Under the pieces are notes generated by a model, which saw nothing but the letters and a program-made list of their open reading frames with translations, did not search any database and had not been told where the DNA came from. This document shows positions 29,357 through 37,285 of a stretch of DNA of 64,000 nt, in pieces. The stretch is from Brasilonema angustatum HA4187-MV1. GTDB taxonomy: Bacteria; Cyanobacteriota; Cyanobacteriia; Cyanobacteriales; Nostocaceae. Position numbers and translations under genes: made by a program. The DNA is taken from positions 1 to 64,000 of the forward strand of contig JAHHGV010000017.1 in assembly GCA_019359695.1 (NCBI GenBank), given 5' to 3'. How positions within the stretch are numbered: position 1 is the first letter of the stretch; the number at the start of each line of letters is the position of its first letter.

Positions 29357-31159
29357 ATGAACATTCAATCTCACACAAAAGCTGGCAACATAGCCCAACA
29401 GGTCAAGCTCAACACCAATGTCGAGTTTGCGCCTTTATCTGATACCAAGTTTATACCGAATTTCAACAACCAGCAATCTGGGTCACTGACTGTTGCCGAG
29501 ATGGTAGTCAAGATGTTGGAAGATATGGGAGTGACCCATGCATTTGGTGTTTCAGGAGGCGGAATTGCACCGCTGTGGACAACACTGGAGCGTAGTCCGC
29601 TCCAAGTGCTTCACTTCCGCCATGAAGCAGGAGCAGCCTTTGCTGCTGTCGAGTCGTACTTTGCAAATGGTCGCCCTGTTGTCGTGTTCACGACAACAGG
29701 ACCTGGTCTCACCAATGCACTGACTGGGATGTTTGCGGCTCGCGGAGAAGGGGCAAAGGTGATTTTTCTGTCGGCTTCCACCCCAGCACCGCAACGCGGA
29801 AGATCGGCTATCCAAGAAACTAGCGCCTATACAATGCCTATCTCCGGTATCTTTACCCCAGGTCCGCTATTCCATTATGCTAATAGCTTAGAGAGTGACG
29901 CTGAACTGCCAGAGATTGCACGCAGGCTAGCTCTGGGTCTGGCACAACCAGGAGGTTTTGTCGCCCATATTAGTATCCCAACGAGCATTCAGAGCAGCCC
30001 CAGCAAGGTATCAGTACCACAAGTGCTTTTATCTCGAACTATCCCAACAGCGAATGAGAAAGCGATCGCCGAATGTGTGAAGTTACTCTCTGAGGGACCA
30101 TTTGCGATTTGGGTTGGCTTTGGTGCTAGGCATGCTGCCCATGAGATACGCCAACTTGCCGAAAGGACAGGAGCAGTGGTAATGTGTTCACCGCGTGGCA
30201 AGGGCATTTTTCCTGAGGATCATCCTCAGTTTGTCGGTGTCACAGGCTTTGCCGGACATCTGTCAGTCCTAACCTATATGCAGGAGCAAAGTCCTCTACG
30301 CGTGCTAGTTCTGGGAACACGCTTGAGCGAACCCACTTGTTTTTGGCGTCCGGTCATGATTCCAAAAAGAGGGTTTATTCATGTTGACATCGACCCGGAA
30401 GTCCCAGGAGCCGCCTATCCATCAGCCGAGACGTTTGCTATCCAGTCTGATGTAGGAATGTTTGTCAGGGCATTGTTGGAGCATCTGCCAAAACATCTTG
30501 AGCGCTCGACAGTCTTGTCACTACCTCGTCCATACGACCAAGGCATCAATCCCGACATAGACACTCCAGTGCGACCGGAAGTGCTGATGGATGCAATTCA
30601 ACATGCGATCGTAGAAGATAGCGATGCACTAGTTATGGCAGAGTCGGGTAACTCATTTGCTTGGGCTACTCATATGCTGCGATTTGCCAAACCAGGACGT
30701 TTCCGCATTAGTACCGGGTTTGGTGCTATGGGTCATACTGTAACAGGTCTCGTGGGTGCTGCCCTCGGACGCAATGGCAAGGCTGTTGCGATCGTTGGTG
30801 ATGGGGCAATGCTGATGAACTCTGAAGTGAGTACTGCTGTGAAATACGAAATTCCTGCTGTCTGGATTGTACTCAACGACGCTCGCTACAATATGTGTGA
30901 TCAGGGGAATATGGCACAGGGACTCAAGGGAGCCGATACAAAAATTCCACGTACTGATTTTGTTAAATTTGCAACAAGTATGGGAGCTGACGGTATCTGC
31001 GTTGAGAGGGAGTCTGACCTAGAAGCAGCGTTGGCAAAGGCACTTGCCTCCAGAACCCCGTTCGTTATTGACGTAATTATTGACCCGACCAGACCTGCAC
31101 CCATCGGTGGTCGCATTCAAGGTTTAATCTCGCAAAGAACCAAAGAAGTACAAATTTAA
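29357..31159 (+). CDS. Thiamine diphosphate-dependent carboligase (acetolactate synthase-like)
   Basis: 600 residues in the Pyr-central-PP domain order of the acetolactate synthase family, after a ~40-residue N-terminal extension. The Pyr domain has SGGGIAPLWTTLE and the activating Glu in HFRHEAGAAFAAVE. The PP domain has GDGAMLMNSEVSTAVK, with the Asn of VLNDARYN completing the GDG-N metal/ThDP motif. It resembles ScyA-like and other cyanobacterial enzymes that decarboxylate a 2-oxo acid and add the carbanion to a second substrate. True acetolactate synthase is unlikely: there is no regulatory subunit and the context is PAL, CoA ligase and a FabH-like gene. It lies 8 bp after the CoA ligase. 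Both substrates are inferred, not shown. Confidence 0.85.
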   Translation: MNIQSHTKAGNIAQQVKLNTNVEFAPLSDTKFIPNFNNQQSGSLTVAEMVVKMLEDMGVTHAFGVSGGGIAPLWTTLERSPLQVLHFRHEAGAAFAAVESYFANGRPVVVFTTTGPGLTNALTGMFAARGEGAKVIFLSASTPAPQRGRSAIQETSAYTMPISGIFTPGPLFHYANSLESDAELPEIARRLALGLAQPGGFVAHISIPTSIQSSPSKVSVPQVLLSRTIPTANEKAIAECVKLLSEGPFAIWVGFGARHAAHEIRQLAERTGAVVMCSPRGKGIFPEDHPQFVGVTGFAGHLSVLTYMQEQSPLRVLVLGTRLSEPTCFWRPVMIPKRGFIHVDIDPEVPGAAYPSAETFAIQSDVGMFVRALLEHLPKHLERSTVLSLPRPYDQGINPDIDTPVRPEVLMDAIQHAIVEDSDALVMAESGNSFAWATHMLRFAKPGRFRISTGFGAMGHTVTGLVGAALGRNGKAVAIVGDGAMLMNSEVSTAVKYEIPAVWIVLNDARYNMCDQGNMAQGLKGADTKIPRTDFVKFATSMGADGICVERESDLEAALAKALASRTPFVIDVIIDPTRPAPIGGRIQGLISQRTKEVQI

Positions 31160-31165
31160 GTCTAT

Positions 31166-31371
31166 AGGACTTACGCATTGACAGGAAATACCAAATATGA
31201 GCTATGGGTTTGAGGCATTCAAATCTGATTTTCCGATAATCTTGAGCGCGATTGCGCGGAGCGCACTGCCCCTTGGGCAATCGCCATCCATCTGGCGGTA
31301 ATTCTCAAAAGTCTGGAACGACGAAATCACATTATACACATGATGTCTTTTTTGTACAGTGCGTAAGTCCT
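31166..31371. mobile_element. MITE-like element with AGGACTTACGCA termini
   Basis: A 206-bp non-coding insert with terminal inverted repeats AGGACTTACGC / GCGTAAGTCCT, lying between the ThDP enzyme and the FabH-like gene. The same termini bound 36991-37138, and similar ends surround 52950-53065. The element extends the open frame of the next gene upstream, which misleads start prediction. It may split the operon's transcript. Confidence 0.75.
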
Positions 31372-31395
31372 AGTTTAATAAATAGGAGTTTTATC

Positions 31396-32529
31396 GTGAG
31401 CTTGCAACCAGTAGGTATTCGTTCAATTGCAGTCAGCTTTCCCAGCATCATCCGCACCAACGAGTATTATAGAGAGAATTACCCCAAATTAGTTGCTGAA
31501 GCTGAGGAAAAAACCTTATCTAGGGTATTTTCTACGTCTAACCCCAATTCCCTAAATGAATTTGACTTAGAGATGGCACCCTATTTGTCTGATCCATTTC
31601 GCGGTACTGTTGAGCGACGGGTGTTTGGTCCGGGTGAGACATCGCTAACGCTATCTTATAGCGCTGCCAAAAATGCCCTCGACGCAGCAAAGCTTTTGCC
31701 GCACGAGATCGATCTGATGCTCGTTGCTACCATCCATCCTGAGCAAATCGTACCTGGCAATGCTGCCTTTTTAGCTAGTGAACTCGGATTGCAGGGCGCT
31801 GCCTGGAATATTGATTCCACCTGCTCGAATGCTATAGTTGCACTTCAGACTGCCTCTGGACTGGTACGTGCTGGAGAGTACCGGAATATTTTGGTGGTAG
31901 TTTGCACTAACTACTCCAAGTTTACAGATGAGAATGATACCCTCGCGTTTTTGTCAGGTGATGGGGCAGGAGCTTTTGTGGTTAACAAACTCAAAGCTAA
32001 TCAAGGAGTACTCGGTACAAAAATTATTAACACTGCCTCGACTTGTGGGACTTTCTTTAATGAACTAACGACGGATGCCCAAGGCAATCCACAGATGCTT
32101 ATCCGGGCAGCTAAAGGCACGGGCAAGGTAGTCAGTGAAACCGCTGCCCAGTTCTTGCGGCAGTGCTGCTCAGGAGCTTTGGAAGCTGCGGGCGTCACCC
32201 TCGATGAGATTAACTTTTTTGCTTTCAATACACCCACTGCCTGGTACGCAAGCCTCTGTGCCCGTGCATTGGAAATCGATCCAGCGCGCACGATTAACCT
32301 TCATGATCGCTATGCAAATATTGGACCTATGCTTCCCCTCGCCAATCTGTATCACGGTGCAGAATTAGGCAGGATTCGAGAAAACGATTTAGTTCTGGTT
32401 TATGCCATTGGTTCAGTATCTAACGCAGGGGCAAGTGTGATGCGCTGGGGCGATGTGGCACTAGGTCCGGCTCCTTCTCTCCCAGTCAGCATGAAATCGC
32501 AGGAGGATAAAGTCTTCACTCTGCCTTAG
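31396..32529 (+). CDS. FabH/KAS III-like thiolase-fold enzyme lacking the catalytic histidine
   Basis: 377 residues from a GTG at 31396, chosen because AGGAG lies 7 bases upstream; the open frame before it is MITE sequence. The thiolase fold is clear: the nucleophile Cys in NIDSTCSNAIVAL, the FLSGDGAGAFVV loop, the Asn in DRYANIGPMLPLA, and the end VSNAGASVMRW. Where FabH has the PHQAN His, this protein reads FNTPTAW, so the triad is Cys-Asn-Asn. Ordinary decarboxylative malonyl-ACP condensation is therefore doubtful; acyl transfer, a different C-C bond formation or lactonisation are options. The neighbouring ThDP enzyme suggests the two act in sequence on the same thioester. Confidence 0.85.
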   Translation: MSLQPVGIRSIAVSFPSIIRTNEYYRENYPKLVAEAEEKTLSRVFSTSNPNSLNEFDLEMAPYLSDPFRGTVERRVFGPGETSLTLSYSAAKNALDAAKLLPHEIDLMLVATIHPEQIVPGNAAFLASELGLQGAAWNIDSTCSNAIVALQTASGLVRAGEYRNILVVVCTNYSKFTDENDTLAFLSGDGAGAFVVNKLKANQGVLGTKIINTASTCGTFFNELTTDAQGNPQMLIRAAKGTGKVVSETAAQFLRQCCSGALEAAGVTLDEINFFAFNTPTAWYASLCARALEIDPARTINLHDRYANIGPMLPLANLYHGAELGRIRENDLVLVYAIGSVSNAGASVMRWGDVALGPAPSLPVSMKSQEDKVFTLP

Positions 32530-32702
32530 GTACTGTCAAGTCAATGCCAACTTTTTGAAGAGGTTTGACGGTGTTCTTAACTTAACATGACATTACGTTT
32601 AGATATGTCATTTCCGCCTGCGTTTGTTGACAATCAACTGTCAACAAACGAAAGTTTCAAAAAACTTGTATCCAGGATAAAGAACTAGCGAAGGAAAAAC
32701 AA

Positions 32703-33821
32703 ATGACTAGCACGATTGAGAAAATTAAACAGCCAAAGTCTACTCAGCGGAAAATAGAAGAGAATCAAAAGGTAACAAATCTTGCCACCAGTTGGTACAT
32801 TGCTATGCCCTCCAAAGCTTTGGGTAAAAAGCCAAAAAAAATTGAGTTATTTGGTCAATCTTTGGTTGCTTGGCGAGATGAAAAGGATCACCCGGTGATC
32901 ATGGAACCTTACTGCTCACACTTGGGTGCAAGTTTGGCGATGGGTAAAGTAGTAGACGGTTGTATTCAATGTCCTTTTCATCACTGGCGCTTTGATGGCT
33001 CAGGACAATGTGTTTCCGCACCCGCAGTAGACCGCATTCCCCCAACGGCTCATCAGGCTACTTATCCCACCATTGAAAAATATGGTTATATCTGGGTGTG
33101 GTATGGTTCTGAAGCTCCTCTGTTCCCTTTGCCCAAGTGTTCAGCAGCTGAAAGCGAGAGTCATAAATATATGCCTCTACGCTTTACATACAACACCAAG
33201 ACAACAGTGCGAATGTTGGTTGAAAACGCATGCGACTACTATCATGTAATCACATTACACGGTCAAAAGATTTCTGGCTCCATTCAACTCTCCTTGTTTG
33301 ATGATGAGCACACAGCACAACAGAAAGAATCACCTATTAATCAAGAAGTTTGGGAAGCCTTACAACAGAAAAAAGCACCTGTTCCAGAAGCAGCCTGGTT
33401 TGGAGCCTTAATTCAATACCCACTCCAAAGCTATGTAGGACGACTAGGTCTAGTTGCTGATGCTTTGGGGTTAGGTGCTAAAGCCTTTACACAGCGAGTA
33501 GATTCTTGGCCTGGCGGAAATAGGGTAACCAATTTTACAGATGTTGAAGAGAGACTCACGGTACTATTTGGCGCAACTCCAGTCGCTGACAACAAGACAA
33601 TCGCACATTTTTTGGTAATGATCAGGAAAACTGGCAATTTCTGGTTGGATTTACTTTATTTACTACTTTTTGGCTGGCAAAGCAGAATTGCATTTGGTAA
33701 GGAGGACATACCAGTATTCAATCAACTGAACACAGATGCAGGCAGGGCTTATGTCAAGCACGACCGAGGAATATTAAAGTTCAGAGAATTCTATCAACGT
33801 TGGGTGAATAAGGTCGAGTGA
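32703..33821 (+). CDS. Rieske [2Fe-2S] non-haem iron oxygenase
   Basis: 372 residues. The N-terminal Rieske domain has the CxH...CxxH ligands (YCSHLGASL and QCPFHHWRF). The catalytic domain carries the mononuclear iron site in NACDYYHVITLHG (Asp-x2-His-x4-His). It resembles the pheophorbide a oxygenase / vanillate demethylase / ketosteroid hydroxylase branch, which uses separate reductases. Placed 173 bp after the FabH-like gene on the same strand, it probably tailors the cluster product by hydroxylation, desaturation or demethylation. The exact reaction cannot be read from the sequence. No matching reductase is in the window. Confidence 0.88.
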   Translation: MTSTIEKIKQPKSTQRKIEENQKVTNLATSWYIAMPSKALGKKPKKIELFGQSLVAWRDEKDHPVIMEPYCSHLGASLAMGKVVDGCIQCPFHHWRFDGSGQCVSAPAVDRIPPTAHQATYPTIEKYGYIWVWYGSEAPLFPLPKCSAAESESHKYMPLRFTYNTKTTVRMLVENACDYYHVITLHGQKISGSIQLSLFDDEHTAQQKESPINQEVWEALQQKKAPVPEAAWFGALIQYPLQSYVGRLGLVADALGLGAKAFTQRVDSWPGGNRVTNFTDVEERLTVLFGATPVADNKTIAHFLVMIRKTGNFWLDLLYLLLFGWQSRIAFGKEDIPVFNQLNTDAGRAYVKHDRGILKFREFYQRWVNKVE

Positions 33822-34323
33822 CATGGAACAAAAACTAGGACTTGCACACTTAAGTTCTGATTGGCAATAAAGCAAAGGTCTCAAGAGTGGAAGACACAGG
33901 AACACGGGGATGCTCGAATGCTCTTAATCCGCAAAATGGATAGCTAATAGTTAATAGCGATGGATCGTTAGCAATTAGTAACAATCATGTTTTTGTTCAC
34001 GAATTATTGAGGATTGCTATATCAAAATGGAAAGATGTGGCATGAGCTAAAGCCGCTCAACACCTAAATGATTAAAACTTGTCTGGTAAGTAGGTCAACT
34101 AAAAAAAACGTAAGATATACCATTTTCATATGAAGATGCATAGAAACAACCGCATCGCCGTTAACTGTCCTCGCCGCAGGTTTAGGGAGGTTTGGAGGGG
34201 TCAAAATAATGTGCAGCCTCACATAGAATTGGTATTAACACCTTTCCATTGAATTAAGTCATTCACTCGGTTCAATAAGTGTCTCGAAAACCAATGGTGC
34301 CGCAAACAAGTTTGGGATAAACA
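33822..34323. other. Gene-free 502-bp spacer within the cluster
   Basis: No open frame of note on either strand, and no clear terminator. It is AT-rich and may hold a separate promoter for tyrA-aroH-pheA. Confidence 0.4.
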
Positions 34324-35415
34324 ATGCAAGGTCTAATGATCAAAGAGAAGCTTAAACAAATTGACAGTGGACTGATTGAGCTACTAGGCAAAAGAATTGC
34401 TGTCTTGGCAGAATCAGAACTCCCTTGCCTAGATGAACCATTAGACAAAATTATACCGCTCCTTGCCCAGGCTGGTGTTCCAGAGTTTGTTTGGAAAAAC
34501 GTAGTCATCAGTTGTGCAGCTGCTGTTGCCAATCATTCTTCTTCGTCAACTAATACTCAGCCGCGAAAAGTTACTATCATTGGCGGGCGCGGTATAATGG
34601 GGCGCTTTTTCACTTCTCGGTTTTCTGCAGCAGGACACAAAGTTAATATTCTCGAACACGATGACTGGAATCGTGCAGATAAACTGCTGGCTGATGTGGA
34701 TCTAGTATTAGTTTGCGTTCCCATTGAACATACGCTAGATGTCATTCAAAAAGCAGCTTTGTATCTGGAGCCAACTACAGCGCTAGCTGATATCACCAGC
34801 ATTAAAACTCCTGTAGTACAAGCAATGCTTGAACACCATACAGGACCTGTACTAAGCTTACATCCGATGTTTGGTTCTAGCATCAAATCGTTTTTGTCAC
34901 AAAACGTTATTGTTTGTCCAGGTCGTCAGTTTGAGGCATTCCAATGGCTCCTAGAAATGATTAAAGGCGAGGGTGGCAAAGTGATTGTATGCACACCTTC
35001 AGAACATGACCAGATGATGGTTGTTATTCAAGCTGTCCGGCACTTTTGTGCGTTTAGTCTTGGTGTGTTCTTGGCGGAAGAAGGAATTGACATAAGTCGC
35101 AGCTTGGAGTTTTCTAGCCCACCCTACCGCATTGAACTCGACATGGTTAGCCGTCTGTTTAATCAAGATGCATCCTTGCATATGAACCTTATATCAGGTT
35201 CTGAAGAACGTCGTCAGGCTATTAGCAGGTTAGCAAATACCTACAGCCACTTGGCACACCTGGTGATGCACAAAGACCAAGCTGGTTTAAAACGTGAGTT
35301 TGAAAAAGCCCACAGCGTTTTTAGACCAGAAGCTGGCCGTGCTGTCAAGGAAAGCGATCGCATTATCGACTACCTGAGCATACTCCTAGCGGCTAGCGAG
35401 GTCGAACAGATTTAG
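34324..35415 (+). CDS. tyrA: Bifunctional-type TyrA: chorismate mutase-like domain plus prephenate dehydrogenase
   Basis: 363 residues. The first ~65 form a short AroQ-type helix (IKEKLKQIDSGLIELLGKRI) that may be a degenerate chorismate mutase. Residues ~80 onward form the NAD-binding prephenate dehydrogenase domain, beginning VTIIGGRGIMGRFF, with LVLVCVPIEHT, LADITSIKTP, LSLHPMFGSS and EHDQMMVVIQAVRHF. This is the layout of E. coli T-protein. It converts prephenate to 4-hydroxyphenylpyruvate, a precursor of tyrosine and a possible 2-oxo-acid donor for the ThDP enzyme. A second ATG at 34336 is possible. aroH and pheA follow but are damaged. Confidence 0.87.
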   Translation: MQGLMIKEKLKQIDSGLIELLGKRIAVLAESELPCLDEPLDKIIPLLAQAGVPEFVWKNVVISCAAAVANHSSSSTNTQPRKVTIIGGRGIMGRFFTSRFSAAGHKVNILEHDDWNRADKLLADVDLVLVCVPIEHTLDVIQKAALYLEPTTALADITSIKTPVVQAMLEHHTGPVLSLHPMFGSSIKSFLSQNVIVCPGRQFEAFQWLLEMIKGEGGKVIVCTPSEHDQMMVVIQAVRHFCAFSLGVFLAEEGIDISRSLEFSSPPYRIELDMVSRLFNQDASLHMNLISGSEERRQAISRLANTYSHLAHLVMHKDQAGLKREFEKAHSVFRPEAGRAVKESDRIIDYLSILLAASEVEQI

Positions 35416-35477
35416 CTAACTTTTGCAAAGAAGTACTTTAAATATTTGTCTCATACACTTGTGTAAAGGACTTGATC

Positions 35478-35903
35478 ATGCAGTGGAAAGTTCGAGCAAT
35501 TCGCGGTGCCACAACCGCCTCAGAAAATTCTATCGCAGCAATTCGAGACGCGGTCAATTAACTTCTAGACGCACTGGAAGCACACAATCAAATAGAATCT
35601 AGCGAAATCATCAGTGTCATCTTCTCTGCCACTCGCGATTTAGATGCCGTTTTCCCTGCGCAAATCGCTCGCGATCGCCCTCATTGGAAGAATGTCCCTT
35701 TATTAGATGTGCAACATATGCATGTGGAAGGTAGTCTAGAGCGCTGCATTCGCTTATTGATACAATTCAACACTCCTAACCCTGACATCAAGATTTATCA
35801 TCCCTATCTGCGCGGAGCCAAAAATTTGAGACCTGATTGGAGTTTGTCTGGTGTCAGCCGACAATTGCAGCCTATGGTGAAATCAGGAGGAAGGTCAAAG
35901 TAA
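35478..35903 (+). pseudogene. aroH: Chorismate mutase AroH with one in-frame stop
   Basis: The frame from ATG 35478 encodes the AroH-class chorismate mutase (starts MQWKVRAIRGATTASENS; later FSATRDLDAVFPAQIAR, VPLLDVQHMHVEGSLERCIR and IYHPYLRGAKNLRPDW). Codon 28 (35559-35561) is TAA, where family members have a Glu-like codon before LLDALE; a single G-to-T change from GAA explains it. The remaining 113 codons are intact and end at 35903, overlapping the pheA ATG (TAATG). This looks like a recent pseudogene, or a true single-base variant. A second 5' fragment of aroH lies at 36925. Confidence 0.88.
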
Positions 35904-36718
35904 TGGTCATATCAGTTGCACACTTGGGAGCACCAGGCACTTATACAGAAGCTGCAACCATAGCTTATGTTAAGCAGTTAGAGGCACAAGCGGAACAACA
36001 AGCGCTGTTACGTCCTTATTCCAGTATTGCCAAAACGCTACAAGCACTCGCACAAGGTCTAGCCGATTTGGCAGTTGTACCTGTGGAAAATTCTGTTGAA
36101 GGTAGTGTCTCTATGACACTAGATACGCTGTGGCAGTTGGATCAACTACAAATTCAACACGCTATAGTCTTACCAATTTCTCATGCCCTGATCTCATGTG
36201 CGACATCCCTAGCAAACATCCGCACCGTCTATTCTCATCCCCAAGCCTTGGCTCAATGTCAAAAGTGGCTTTTGCAATTTCTCCCGGAAGTTTAGTTAAT
36301 TCCCACCAACGCGACTACCGAGGGGCTACAGTATTTGGAACAAGACAAGACCGCCGGTGCGATCGCTTCCACTAGAGCCGCCCAACTCTACAATCTACCA
36401 GTTGTGGCTTGCCCAATTAATGATTATCCCGACAATTACACCCGTTTTTGGGTGCTAGGTTTACAACCCTCCACTGGCGGAAGTAATATCTCCCTTGCTT
36501 TTAGCGTTCCCGCCAATGTTCCTGGTGCACTCGCCAAACCGCTTTCTTGTTTTGCGAGTCGGGGTATAAATCTTAGCCGGATAGAATCTCGTCCAACTAA
36601 GCGATCGCTCGGCGAGTATCTTTTCTTCATTGACGTGGAAGCTGATGTTAAGCAAGCTTCTGTGCAATCTGCGCTGCAAGAACTAGTACTTCAAGGCGTA
36701 AATTCGGTTAGGGTGTAA
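35903..36718 (+). pseudogene. pheA: Prephenate dehydratase PheA with one in-frame stop
   Basis: Starts at ATG 35903, overlapping the aroH stop. The frame gives the PDT domain (SVAHLGAPGTYTEAA, VVPVENSVEGSVSMTLD) and then hits TAG at 36293-36295 directly after CQKWLLQFLPEV. In the same frame it continues LIPTNATTEGLQYLEQDKTA, IASTRAAQLYNLPVVACPI, the TRFWVLG motif and a C-terminal ACT domain with SRIESRPTKRS. The stop sits where Gln (CAG) is usual, so one C-to-T change explains it. Intact, the enzyme would turn prephenate into phenylpyruvate, one transamination from the PAL substrate Phe. Another pheA elsewhere must serve the cell. Confidence 0.9.
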
Positions 36719-36924
36719 ATATAGACTTTTAAGGGGAAGCGTTTGGCAGTATAACCCTATCTAAACTTACGCCGCACTGTACTAGCAACATGTACAAAAA
36801 CGCTCAAGATTTTTGGCAGCTATTCGATCACTTCAGTATCTCTGCCTGACCAAATTAAGTCGAAAGTCCACAGTCTAGTGTCTAGTGTGTGAAATCTGTT
36901 TATATCAAAATGGAGGATTTTGGC

Positions 36925-36980
36925 ATGGAGTGGAAAGTTCAGGCAATTCGTGGAGCAATAACTGCTTCAGTTTTACAGTT
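36925..36980 (+). pseudogene. Second 5' fragment of an aroH-like gene
   Basis: ATG 36925 begins MEWKVQAIRGAITAS, a close copy of the aroH N-terminus at 35478 (MQWKVRAIRGATTAS). Similarity ends after ~18 codons, just before the AGGACTTACGCA element at 36991. No further aroH sequence is seen on the far side. It is a duplicated and truncated remnant. Confidence 0.7.
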
Positions 36981-36990
36981 TAGATTACAC

Positions 36991-37138
36991 AGGACTTACG
37001 CAACTGGCACATTTTTCTTCAAACTTTCACACGGATAGAATTTGGCTATAACGTTTATAAATCCATGCTTATGAGCATTTACTCAATTTGAAATATATGT
37101 GCCAGTTGACCTTATATTGTGACGCTTGCGTAAGTCCT
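36991..37138. mobile_element. MITE-like element with AGGACTTACGCAA termini
   Basis: A 148-bp element with 13-bp perfect terminal inverted repeats (AGGACTTACGCAA / TTGCGTAAGTCCT) and a second inner pair (ACTGGCACA / TGTGCCAGT). No coding capacity. Same family as 31166-31371. It borders the aroH fragment; the remaining 37139-37285 has no gene. Confidence 0.75.
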
Positions 37139-37285
37139 ATTACAGTTTGGTATGAGTACAGAAGAGTTTGAAAAATTTAAACGAGTTTTTGTAAAGCTAT
37201 TTAGACCCTAAGTTGACCAATAAGCACTGGGTGCACTTGGTGCAAGGAGAGAAGACCTACTAGCTTGATGTACGGGGTGAAGTGC

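Noticed and set aside
29357-31159. Primary-metabolism acetolactate synthase (IlvB)
   Set aside because: No small subunit nearby, N-terminal extension, and a context of PAL, CoA ligase and FabH-like genes.
24928-36718. Scytonemin cluster
   Set aside because: The ThDP enzyme and tyrA recall scyA and its companion, but scyB, scyC and the tryptophan genes are absent, while PAL, a CoA ligase and a FabH-like gene are present.
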